Shown: in pieces, positions 1 through 6,583 of the stretch
How the letters are laid out: each line of letters begins with the position of its first letter
Numbering within the stretch: position 1 is the stretch's first letter
Source: Pseudomonadota bacterium
GTDB taxonomy: Bacteria > Pseudomonadota > Alphaproteobacteria > Rhizobiales > Xanthobacteraceae
Assembly: GCA_023433965.1 (NCBI GenBank)
Contig: JAEYTQ010000182.1
Location: forward strand, 1 to 6,668
Length of the DNA stretch: 6,668 nucleotides
Direction: 5' to 3'
Notes under the pieces: model-generated
Seen by the model: only the letters and a program-made list of their open reading frames with translations
The model's database searches: none
Told to the model about the DNA's origin: nothing
Translations under genes and position numbers: made by a program

Positions 1-204
1 GGCATGACGGTGAGGTCGGACGACCTGATCCATGCCGACCAGCACGGCGCCATCGTGATCCCGCTCGACGTCGCAGCAAAGCTGCCAGAGGCCGCCGAGC
101 TCTGCGGCCGCCGCGAGACGCCGATCCTGGAGATCGCCCGCAGCCCCGACTTCTCGCTGGAGAAGCTGAAGGCCGCGCTGAAGCGCTCGGCCGAGATCCA
201 TTAG
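1..204 (+). CDS. RraA-family protein (HMG aldolase-like), C-terminal fragment
   Basis: The reading frame is open from the first base to a TAG at 202-204, so 67 codons of a gene that starts outside the window are visible. The ATG at position 4 is probably internal, not the true start. The visible part has the pattern DDLIHADQHGAIVIP followed by a helix rich in Ala and Glu and a final LEKLKAAL segment. This is how RraA/dimethylmenaquinone-methyltransferase-like proteins end: a 'GD.v.aD.dGvvviP' strand, then a helix with an 'R' and 'ile' pattern. Family members are usually about 210-240 residues. Characterised ones are either 4-hydroxy-4-methyl-2-oxoglutarate/oxaloacetate aldolases or the RNase E regulator RraA, and the fragment cannot say which. 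The metal and substrate-binding residues lie mostly upstream of the window. The gene converges on the - strand gene at 298-615. Family assignment is fairly secure, exact activity is not. Confidence 0.75.
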   Translation, partial: GMTVRSDDLIHADQHGAIVIPLDVAAKLPEAAELCGRRETPILEIARSPDFSLEKLKAALKRSAEIH

Positions 205-280
205 AGCGCGACGAGATCAGGATCGATCGTCGCCGCGCTTTGAGTCAAGTTGGAGGATGATCTCTCCGGATCACGCTTCC
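204..280. repeat. Degenerate copy of a dispersed Bradyrhizobium-type intergenic repeat
   Basis: The intergenic stretch begins GAGCGCGACGAGATCAGGAT, continues with a TCGTCGCCGCGCTTT block, and then carries GATGATC...CCGGATCACGC. From memory, many Bradyrhizobium and related genomes carry an intergenic repeat with the same order of blocks: a GAGCGCGATGAGATCAGGAT-like start, a TCGTCATCGCGCT-like block, then a palindrome with GAGCATGATC and CCGGATCATGCTC arms. The copy here appears decayed, because its palindrome retains only a TGATC (258-262)/GATCA (269-273) stem. The resemblance is recalled and has not been checked against a database. Confidence 0.4.
205..239 (+). terminator. Possible hairpin terminator after the RraA-family gene
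   Basis: Directly after the stop codon, AGCGCGACGA (205-214) can pair with TCGT (227-230) and CGCGCT (234-239), leaving a 3-base bulge (231-233) and a 12-base loop. Only TTTG follows, so there is no proper U-tract. It lies between two convergent genes, where a bidirectional terminator would be expected. It also overlaps the degenerate repeat described separately. The pairing is seen in the sequence; the function is inferred. Confidence 0.35.
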
Positions 281-297
281 AGGCGCGGTCGAACGAT

Positions 298-615
298 CTA
301 CGGCCGCCCCTCCAGACGTGCGCTGCCCTGCTCCATCAGAAGCAGGGCCGCCTGATCAGGCTCGCCGAACACGGCTGCGGCGCATCCGATCAGGGTGAAA
401 CCGCCGGCGAAGTCCCATAGCGTGATGCTCTCCGCATCGGCGGGAAAGTGAATCAGGCGTGCGGCGATCACCGCGAAGGCGGCTTCGATAAAGAGAAGAA
501 TGCTGAACGCGGGCAGGACGAGCGCCGGCTCGAGCAGGTGGAACGCCAGCGCCGCGGGCAGCGCAGTGAGAAGACTGAACAGCGCCAACATCGCAAAATG
601 GCTCCCACACAGCAC
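298..615 (-). CDS. Small hydrophobic membrane protein of unknown function
   Basis: A 105-residue frame on the - strand starts at a GTG (615-613) two codons after an in-frame stop and ends with TAG at 300-298. Three hydrophobic stretches are visible at about residues 8-27, 31-52 and 65-84, separated by short polar turns. The C-terminal tail is short and soluble and ends LEGRP. No cleavable signal peptide is clear, since the first segment could equally be a membrane anchor. An ATG at 591-589 (residue 9) has GGGAG ten bases upstream and would give a 97-residue protein that keeps all three segments. Either start is possible. I do not recognise a named family, although a segment like TLWDFAGGFTLIGCAAAVFG is familiar from hypothetical proteins in rhizobia. 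The gene stands alone, convergent with the RraA-family gene and divergent from motA across about 270 bases. The hydrophobic profile argues that it is real. Confidence 0.6.
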   Translation of the reverse strand: MLCGSHFAMLALFSLLTALPAALAFHLLEPALVLPAFSILLFIEAAFAVIAARLIHFPADAESITLWDFAGGFTLIGCAAAVFGEPDQAALLLMEQGSARLEGRP

Positions 616-876
616 CCCATCTCAGATTAGCAGTTCATGCCTCGTTCTGGATGTGGCGCAGGGCCGCAGTCCGGCCGGTGACGGCGCTACCGGCATGGTT
701 AGCGAAGTCTTGAAATTCCTGCCGCTGGACGGCAATCGCCGTGGTCGCAGCGGCGGTGCCCGCGCTGCCCGGACTTAACCTTTACGCGGCTTTAAGGGCG
801 GCGCTTTAGGGTTCCTGCGATGCGGTTCGCCTCGAGCCGCGCCAGCGGCCAGGACAGCCGTTGTTGCGTACGTGTT
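616..876. promoter_or_regulatory. Divergent intergenic region upstream of motA
   Basis: About 260 bases separate the - strand membrane-protein gene from motA, so promoters for both should lie here. The most distinctive part is 772-811. It has a TTAACC (775-780), matching a half-site of the alphaproteobacterial CtrA box, and three copies of CTTTA at 780-784, 790-794 and 804-808, the last two within CTTTAAGGG and CTTTAGGG. The two TTAA elements (775-778 and 792-795) are 13 bases apart, not the 7 of a canonical full CtrA site. I could not find a convincing sigma-54, sigma-28 or sigma-70 promoter. Short + strand frames here look like chance open frames. Confidence 0.3.
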
Positions 877-880
877 GGAG
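877..880 (+). promoter_or_regulatory. Ribosome binding site that sets the motA start
   Basis: GGAG lies six bases before the ATG at 887, an ideal Shine-Dalgarno arrangement. A GTG at 872 is in frame and would add five residues, but the GGAG falls inside that extension and nothing comparable precedes the GTG. The ATG at 887 is therefore preferred. Confidence 0.7.
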
Positions 881-886
881 TCAGTA

Positions 887-1660
887 ATGGATATCGCAAC
901 ACTCGTCGGTTTGGTCGCGGGCGCCATCGTGGTGTCGAGCCTGATCTTGATGGGCGGCAGCTTCGGGATGTTCTACGACATCCACGCCGTGATCGTCATC
1001 TTCGGCGGCTCCTTCGCAGCAACGATGATCCGCTTTCCATTGTCGGCGATGATGCACGGCGTCCCGCTCGGTGCGAAGTTTGCTTTCACTCTGAGCCGCC
1101 TTTCGGCTCACGATCTCGTTGACGAACTCGCCCGCATCGCGGAAATCGCTCGAAAGCAGGGCCCGGTCGGACTGGAAAAGGTCGAGACCGACGAGCCGTT
1201 CCTCGCCAAGGGCATCCGCTATGTCGCCGACGGCTACGACCTCGATTTCATTCGCGACAATCTGGAGCGCGACCGCGACAACTTCCTGATGCATCTCGAC
1301 GAAGGTAGCAAGATCTACCGCGCCGTCGGCGATTGCGCCCCCGCGTTCGGCATGATCGGCACGCTGCTCGGCATGGTGCAGATGTTCTCCAACATGTCGG
1401 ATCCTTCCAAGCTCGGTCCGTTCATGGCCACCGCGCTGCTGGCGACCCTGTACGGCGCCGTCGTCGCCAACCTGATCTGCCTGCCGATCGCCGACAAGCT
1501 GCACGGCAAGCTGCTGGACGAGGAGACCAACCGCACCTTGATCATCGACGGCATCCTGATGATCCGCGACTCCAAGAGCCCGACCCTGGTGCGCGAAATG
1601 CTGCTGGCCTATCTGCCGGAGAAGCATCGTCACAGCGAAGGCGAGCCGGTGCCGGCCTGA
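887..1660 (+). CDS. motA: Flagellar motor stator protein MotA (PomA-like, MotA/TolQ/ExbB family)
   Basis: This encodes a 257-residue inner-membrane subunit of the flagellar stator, which with MotB conducts ions and pushes on the rotor protein FliG. Four membrane segments are visible at about residues 3-23, 32-48, 148-168 and 181-203, with a large cytoplasmic loop between the second and third. The loop has an RKQG...LEKVE segment (about residues 89-100), where MotA/PomA proteins carry the charged residues that contact FliG. The third segment carries the family signature APAFGMIGTLLGM with Pro152, and the fourth has ALLATLYGAVVAN followed by Pro200. These match the two conserved prolines of MotA. 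Length and layout fit the shorter PomA-like class. The ATG at 887 is chosen for its GGAG. motB follows 22 bases after the stop, so the two form an operon. No other flagellar gene is in the window. The coupling ion cannot be stated from this subunit alone, but protons are usual in this group. Confidence 0.9.
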   Translation: MDIATLVGLVAGAIVVSSLILMGGSFGMFYDIHAVIVIFGGSFAATMIRFPLSAMMHGVPLGAKFAFTLSRLSAHDLVDELARIAEIARKQGPVGLEKVETDEPFLAKGIRYVADGYDLDFIRDNLERDRDNFLMHLDEGSKIYRAVGDCAPAFGMIGTLLGMVQMFSNMSDPSKLGPFMATALLATLYGAVVANLICLPIADKLHGKLLDEETNRTLIIDGILMIRDSKSPTLVREMLLAYLPEKHRHSEGEPVPA

Positions 1661-1682
1661 AGCCGCCGCCTGGATTTGAGAG

Positions 1683-2513
1683 ATGGCCAAGAAGAAGCGC
1701 GGCAATGCTCACGGCGGCGGCCACGGCTGGTTCGTAACCTTCGCCGACCTGATGGCGCTGCTGCTGGCGTTCTTCGTGATGCTGGTCGCGTTCTCCACGC
1801 AGGACGCCAACAAGCTGAAGATCGTCGCGGGCTCGATGCGCGAGGCGTTCGGCGTGCAGACCGAAGCGCGCTACTCCGGCATCGTCGAGTCCGACGGCCT
1901 GCCCACGCGCCCGCGGCTGAAGAACGTCGATCACATCCAGCCGGAAGATGCCTCCAACACGCCGACACCGGATCAGGAAGATCGCGAGAAGACCTCCGGC
2001 GCGAAGATCAAGATCGACCGCAATTTCGCGCTGGCCGCAGCCTCCTTGCGCCAGGCCTTGCAGGACATGCCGGAACTGACCGAGATGTCCAAGCACATCA
2101 TGTTCGAGGAGACCAAGCAGGGCCTCAACCTCGAGATCGTCGACCAGGACGGCCGCTCGATGTTCGCCGACGGCTCCAGGGTGCCCTACGACCGTACCCG
2201 GCGCCTGGTCGAGAAGCTCGCGATCCCGCTCAAGGCGACGCCGCTGCGCGTGTCCATCGCCGGCCACACCGCGGCCGGGTTCGTGCCGACGCGCAGCGAT
2301 TACGGCGCCTTCGATCTGTCGGCCGACCGCGCCAACGCCGTGCGCCAGATCCTCGAACGCGAGGGCCTGCCGCCGTCACACATCTTCGCCGTCTCGGGCA
2401 AGGCGGATACCCAGCCGCTGTTTCCGGACGATCCCTCGCTCGCGGCCAACCGCCGGGTGACCATCACCCTGATGCGTGAGGATCCGCCGCTTCCCCCGAA
2501 CCTGAAGCCGTGA
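1683..2513 (+). CDS. motB: Flagellar motor stator protein MotB (OmpA/MotB family)
   Basis: This 276-residue protein is the partner of MotA. It is anchored by one membrane helix and binds peptidoglycan to hold the stator still. A basic N-terminus (MAKKKRG) is followed by a single helix at about residues 17-37 with the motif FADLMALLLAFFVM. Asp22 corresponds to the essential ion-carrying aspartate (Asp32 of E. coli MotB). Residues 38-57 match the plug region. A polar linker of about 90 residues leads to an OmpA-like domain at about 145-265, containing GHTAAG (194-199), LSADRANAV (212-220) and NRRVTITL (256-263). The usual aspartate of the 'GHTD' motif is alanine here, which may be normal for this subfamily. 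Translation probably starts at the ATG at 1683, with GGA (1672-1674) and GAGAG (1678-1682) as a weak binding site. The gene lies 22 bases after motA. Its stop codon overlaps a GAGCATGATC repeat-like motif. Confidence 0.9.
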   Translation: MAKKKRGNAHGGGHGWFVTFADLMALLLAFFVMLVAFSTQDANKLKIVAGSMREAFGVQTEARYSGIVESDGLPTRPRLKNVDHIQPEDASNTPTPDQEDREKTSGAKIKIDRNFALAAASLRQALQDMPELTEMSKHIMFEETKQGLNLEIVDQDGRSMFADGSRVPYDRTRRLVEKLAIPLKATPLRVSIAGHTAAGFVPTRSDYGAFDLSADRANAVRQILEREGLPPSHIFAVSGKADTQPLFPDDPSLAANRRVTITLMREDPPLPPNLKP

Positions 2514-2545
2514 GCATGATCCCGGCACGCTAGCACCCGGTTTTG
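2512..2545. repeat. Degenerate GAGCATGATC-type intergenic repeat at the end of motB
   Basis: GAGCATGATC (2512-2521) is followed after 16 bases by CGGTTTT (2538-2544). The Bradyrhizobium-group palindromic repeat I recall has GAGCATGATC, a GGAAAAGTG-type spacer, then CGGTTTTCCG at nearly the same distance. Here the right arm of the palindrome is missing. The first bases overlap the TGA stop of motB. The motifs are seen directly; membership in the repeat family is from memory. Confidence 0.35.
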
Positions 2546-2640
2546 CAGGCGAGACCAGGCTCAGAGAATACGCGCCTCTTTCGCTACCATCATACCTGCA
2601 GTATGTCTTCAAGCGGGCGACGAGCGTGGCCGCGCCGTCA

Positions 2641-2691
2641 CAGCAACTGGCTTGAGGCCTGTTATGGTGGTGTGCCGATTGACAGTTGCTG
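2641..2691. promoter_or_regulatory. Inverted repeat with a -35-like TTGACA upstream of the first kup
   Basis: CAGCAACTG (2641-2649) and CAGTTGCTG (2683-2691) are perfect 9-base inverted repeats with 33 bases between them. A consensus -35 hexamer TTGACA (2679-2684) overlaps the right arm by two bases. No good -10 sits 16-18 bases downstream: the bases at about 2701-2708 read CGAAAGGC. The arms could be an operator dyad or the stem of a leader hairpin. The stretch 2514-2746 is otherwise without a gene. The kup frame stays open upstream to 2543, but that extension shows no Kup-like sequence. Confidence 0.3.
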
Positions 2692-2746
2692 CGGAAGCGT
2701 CGAAAGGCGCCGGATCAATTCCAGGGAAGAAGCGTTTTTCACCCCC

Positions 2747-4648
2747 ATGACGGCGAGCACCACACAGGCCGAGACCCAGGACGGGCAGCCGGTCAAGACA
2801 GGCTTTTGGTCCCTTACGCTCGGGAGCATCGGCGTTGTCTTCGGGGACATCGGCACCTCGCCGCTCTATGCCTTCCACGAGGCGGTCAAGGGCGCGGCCC
2901 ATGGCGAGCCGGTCTCGCGGGTCATCGTGCTGGGTGTGCTCTCGCTGATCCTGTGGGCGCTCCTGATCGTCGTCACCGCAAAATACGTCCTGCTGCTGCT
3001 GCGCGCCGACAATAACGGGGAGGGCGGCACGCTCTCGCTGATGGCGCTCGGCCAACGCGCGCTCGGGCGGCGAAGCTGGGTCCTGCTCGCGCTCGGCGTG
3101 GTCGGCGCCTCCATGTTTATCGGCGATTCCATGATTACGCCGGCGATCTCGGTGCTGTCGGCGGTGGATGGCCTGAAGCTCGCAGCCCCCGCGCTCGAGC
3201 ACTATGTCGTGCCGCTCACCATCCTCATTCTGGTGCTGCTGTTCGCGGTCCAGAGCAAGGGGACCGCGCTGGTCGCTTCGGCCTTCGGGCCGGTGATGAT
3301 GATCTGGTTCGCCGTCATCGCCACGATGGGGGCGGTGCACATTGCCGACGACCCAACCGTGCTGGCCGCAATCAATCCTTATTATGCCGTGCAGTTCGTG
3401 CTGTCGCACGGCGTGATCGGCCTCGTGACGCTCGGCGCCGTCTTCCTGGCGGTGACCGGAGGCGAGGCGCTCTACGCCGATCTCGGCCATTTCGGCCGCA
3501 AGCCGATCCAGTCGGCCTGGATGTTCTTCGTGCTGCCCGCGCTCCTGATCAACTATTTCGGGCAGGGTGCGCTGGTGCTGGCCGATCCTAGCGCGATCGA
3601 ACACTCGTTTTACCGCATGGTACCCGACAGCCTGGTGCTGCCGCTGGTCGGACTTGCGACGGCCGCAACCGTGATCGCGAGCCAGGCGGTGATCACCGGC
3701 GCCTATTCGCTGGTCCATCAGGCGGTGCAGCTCGGTTTGTTGCCTCGCTTCGAGGTGCGTTACACCTCCGAGTCCCATGCCGGCCAGATCTATCTGCCGC
3801 GTGTCAACCGTCTGCTGCTGATCGGCGTCATGCTGCTGGTGCTCCTCTTCCACACGCCCAGCAATCTGGCCTCGGCCTACGGAATCGCGGTCTCCACCAC
3901 CATGGTCGTCGACGGCATCATGGGCTTCGTCGTGATCTGGAAGTTGTGGAATTTGCGCGCGGCAATGGCTGCGGCCGTGATCGTCCCCTTCGTCATCGTC
4001 GATCTGAGCTTCTTCAGCGCCAACCTGCTCAAGCTTCTCGACGGCGCCTGGGTGCCGCTGCTGTTCGGTGTCGTCATGGCGGGGACCGTCTGGACCTGGC
4101 GTAAGGGGTCGGCAATCCTGATCCAGAAAACGCGGCGGATCGAGGTGCCGCTGGACGATCTGATCCGGAGCCTGGAGAAGCGGCCGCCGCACATCGTCAA
4201 GGGCACGGCGGTGTTCCTCACCAGCGATCCCGCTTTCGTGCCGACCGCGCTGCTGCACGATCTCAAGCACAACAAGGTACTGCACGAGCACAACGTGATC
4301 CTGACCATCGAGACCGCACAGACGCCGCGGGTCGATCTGTCGGAGCGGTTCAGGATGGAGAAGATCAGCGACAAGTTCTCCAAGGTCCGTCTGCGCTTCG
4401 GCTACATGGAGCAGCCGAACGTGCCGAAGGCGCTGGCGATCGCGCGCAAGCAGGGCTGGCAGTTCGACATCATGTCGACCTCGTTCTTCGTGTCGCGACG
4501 GTCGCTGAAGGCCTCGGCGCAGTCGGGCATGCCGTTGTGGCAGGATCATCTGTTCATTGCATTGAGCCGGTCCGCCAACGACGCGACCGACTATTTCCAG
4601 ATTCCCACCGGGCGGGTGGTTGAGGTCGGAACCCAGGTCACCATCTAG
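2747..4648 (+). CDS. kup: Kup (TrkD) potassium uptake protein, first tandem copy
   Basis: This encodes a 633-residue inner-membrane K+ transporter of the KUP/HAK/KT family, thought to import K+ together with H+. A short polar N-terminus is followed by the signature [15 protein letters not shown] (29-43, with Asp34). Next come [18 protein letters not shown] (84-101), [16 protein letters not shown] (124-139) and [14 protein letters not shown] (237-250, with Glu240). Asp34 and Glu240 match acidic residues conserved in the family. About twelve hydrophobic segments extend to residue ~450. A soluble C-terminal domain of about 180 residues carries [23 protein letters not shown] and [11 protein letters not shown], and ends [13 protein letters not shown]. 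The length is typical for bacterial Kup. The ATG at 2747 is chosen because it places the signature about 30 residues in. The GGGAAGAAG at 2724-2732 is a rather distant ribosome binding site. The gene is followed by a hairpin and a second kup. Confidence 0.93.
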   Translation: MTASTTQAETQDGQPVKTGFWSLTLGSIGVVFGDIGTSPLYAFHEAVKGAAHGEPVSRVIVLGVLSLILWALLIVVTAKYVLLLLRADNNGEGGTLSLMALGQRALGRRSWVLLALGVVGASMFIGDSMITPAISVLSAVDGLKLAAPALEHYVVPLTILILVLLFAVQSKGTALVASAFGPVMMIWFAVIATMGAVHIADDPTVLAAINPYYAVQFVLSHGVIGLVTLGAVFLAVTGGEALYADLGHFGRKPIQSAWMFFVLPALLINYFGQGALVLADPSAIEHSFYRMVPDSLVLPLVGLATAATVIASQAVITGAYSLVHQAVQLGLLPRFEVRYTSESHAGQIYLPRVNRLLLIGVMLLVLLFHTPSNLASAYGIAVSTTMVVDGIMGFVVIWKLWNLRAAMAAAVIVPFVIVDLSFFSANLLKLLDGAWVPLLFGVVMAGTVWTWRKGSAILIQKTRRIEVPLDDLIRSLEKRPPHIVKGTAVFLTSDPAFVPTALLHDLKHNKVLHEHNVILTIETAQTPRVDLSERFRMEKISDKFSKVRLRFGYMEQPNVPKALAIARKQGWQFDIMSTSFFVSRRSLKASAQSGMPLWQDHLFIALSRSANDATDYFQIPTGRVVEVGTQVTI

Positions 4649-4660
4649 ATCCAACCCGTG

Positions 4661-4682
4661 AGCCATGCGAAATTGCATGGCT
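4661..4682 (+). terminator. Hairpin after the first kup, possible terminator
   Basis: AGCCATGC (4661-4668) and GCATGGCT (4675-4682) form a perfect 8-bp stem around a six-base loop (GAAATT), starting 12 bases after the kup stop codon. The next bases are AAGGCCC, not a T-run, so it is not a textbook intrinsic terminator. It may end transcription weakly, protect the 3' end of the mRNA, or work with Rho. Confidence 0.45.
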
Positions 4683-4713
4683 AAGGCCCGAAATGAGGCT
4701 AGGCTATGCCGGC

Positions 4714-4737
4714 AGCGCGGGACTATAAGCCCGCGCT
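4714..4737 (+). promoter_or_regulatory. GC-rich hairpin in the leader of the second kup
   Basis: AGCGCGGG (4714-4721) and CCCGCGCT (4730-4737) form a perfect 8-bp stem with seven G-C pairs around an eight-base loop (ACTATAAG). CTTCC follows. It ends 47 bases before the ATG of the second kup. It could be a second terminator element for the upstream gene, or an attenuator or stability element in the downstream leader. The TATAAG in its loop resembles a -10 box but has no -35 at a fitting distance. Confidence 0.4.
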
Positions 4738-5762
4738 CTTCCGCCATTGTGCAGTGAAGCATTTCGAGGCCACTGGGCTCTCCCATGACAAGTGACGTAG
4801 CGATTTCCGCCCCGGCAACGGTGGCGGCCAATGGGCATGGCGAGGCCCACACCACCGCCCGTTTCGGTGCCCTGACCCTCGGCAGCATCGGCGTTGTCTA
4901 TGGCGATATCGGCACCAGCCCCCTCTACGCATTCCGCGAGGCCGTGATGGCGGCCTCGGGTGCCGAGGGGCTGCCGACGCCTGCGGCCGTGCTCGGCGTG
5001 GTCTCGCTGATCCTGTGGGCGCTCATCATCGTGGTGACGCTCAAATACGTCGTGATCCTGCTCCGGGCCGACAACAATGGGGAGGGTGGCACCCTGGCGC
5101 TGATGGCGCTGGCGCAGCGCGCGGTGGGGCCCGGCGCGGGCGGGGCGACCATCGTCCTGCTCGGCATCATCTCGGGCGCCCTGTTCTACGGTGATGCCGT
5201 GATCACGCCGGCGCTCTCGGTGCTGTCGGCGATCGAGGGCATGAAGGACGTTACGCTGAGCTTCGAGCATTATATTGTCCCGCTGACCCTGGTGATCCTG
5301 ATCGCCCTGTTCGCCGTGCAGTCCCACGGCACCGCACGTGTCGCCGCCTTCTTCGGGCCCATCATGTGCGTTTGGTTCACGGTCCTGGCGGTGGCGGCGA
5401 TCCATCCGATCATCCAGCAGCCGCGGGTGCTGCTCGCATTGAATCCGCTCTACGCCGTGTCGTTCATGCTGCACCATGGCATCATCGGCTTCGTGACGCT
5501 GGGCGCGGTGTTCCTGGCCGTGACCGGCGCCGAGGCGCTCTATGCCGACCTCGGTCATTTCGGCAAGCGGCCGATCCAGACCGCCTGGCTGTTCATCGTG
5601 CTGCCCTCGCTGGCGCTGAACTATCTAGGGCAGGGCGCGCTGGTGCTCGGCGATCCCGGCGCGATCGTGAGCCCGTTCTTCCAGCTCTTCCCGCAAGGCG
5701 TCTTCCGCGGCTGCATGGTCGTGCTGGCGACCATGGCGACCGTGATCGCGAGCCAGGCGGTC

Positions 5763-5770
5763 ATCCCGGC
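5763..5770 (+). other. Site of a one-base deletion (frameshift) in the second kup
   Basis: The first copy reads GTGATCACCGGCGCC here (3689-3703) and the second reads GTCATCCCGGCGCC (5760-5773). The base corresponding to A3695 is missing. The flanks are nearly identical: 23 bases before (3668-3690 = 5739-5761) and CCGGCGCCTATTCGCTG after. This places the lesion precisely. No slippery heptamer is present. Confidence 0.85.
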
Positions 5771-6583
5771 GCCTATTCGCTGACGCGCCAGGCGATCCAG
5801 CTCGGGCTGCTGCCGCGCTTCGAAATCCGCCACACGTCCGAAGCCCATTCCGGGCAGATCTTCATCCCGCGCATCAACCAGCTGCTGCTCGTCGCGGTGG
5901 TGCTGCTGGTGCTGCTGTTCCGCTCGTCGAGCGCGCTCGCCTCCGCCTACGGCATCTCCGTCACCGGGACCATGGTGGTCACGGCGATGATGGGGTTCGT
6001 CGTGATCTGGAAGGGGTGGCGGTGGTCGCCGCTCGCCGCCGCGGCCTTGATCCTGCCGTTTCTGTTGCTCGATCTGACCTTCCTGACGGCGAACCTGCTC
6101 AAGGTGTTCGAGGGCGGCTGGGTGCCGCTGGCGCTCGGTGCCGTCATGATCATCCTGATGTACACGTGGCGCCGCGGCAGCCGGCTGCTGTTTGAGAAGT
6201 CGCGCAAGCTGGAATTTCCGCTCGCCGACCTCGTGGCGATGCTGGAGAAGCGGCCGCCGCAGCGCGTTCCCGGCACCGCCGTGTTCCTGACCTCGGATCC
6301 GCTCAGCGCGCCGACCGCGCTGATGCACAGCCTCAAGCACTACAAGGTGCTGCACGAAAAGAACGTCATTCTCACCATCGAGACCGCGCAGACCCCGCGG
6401 ATCGACCCGGCGGAGCGGGTGAAGCTGGAGCAGATCTCGTCGACCTTCTCCAAGGTGACGCTGAAGTTCGGCTTCATGGAATCGCCCAACGTGCCGAAGG
6501 CTCTGGCGATCGCCCGCAAGCTCGGCTGGCAGTTCGACATCATGTCGACCTCGTTCTTCCTGTCGCGCAGGGCGCTCAAGCCC

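Noticed and set aside
448..778. Overlapping + strand frames at 448-630 and 500-778
   Set aside because: They are Arg/Gln- and Ser/Ala-rich chance frames opposite or beyond the - strand membrane-protein gene, without motifs or good start signals.
881..2267. Long - strand frames opposite motA and motB (881-1705 and 1542-2267)
   Set aside because: They lie opposite well-supported stator genes, have shadow-type composition and show no recognisable motifs.
2543..2746. N-terminal extension of the first kup to an upstream ATG at 2543
   Set aside because: The added 68 residues (Arg, Ser and Cys rich) are unlike any Kup N-terminus, and the second copy starts at a similar distance from the GDIGTSPLY signature as the ATG at 2747.
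4722..4729. TATAAG in the hairpin loop as the -10 box of the second kup promoter
   Set aside because: No -35-like hexamer lies 15-19 bases upstream, and the bases sit in a strong stem-loop.
2609..4888. A 759-residue open frame on the - strand covering the whole first kup
   Set aside because: It is rich in His, Arg, Gln and Asp with low hydrophobicity, the usual shadow of a hydrophobic membrane gene with GC-rich third positions. The + strand has clear Kup motifs throughout.
4704..5558. Long - strand frames opposite the second kup (also 5621-6355)
   Set aside because: They have the same His/Arg/Gln-rich shadow composition, no recognisable domain, and lie opposite conserved Kup sequence.
5760..5783. 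Programmed ribosomal frameshift in the second kup
   Set aside because: There is no slippery heptamer or poly-A/T run, and the intact paralogue has a single extra base at the same place, so a simple deletion or base-calling error explains it.
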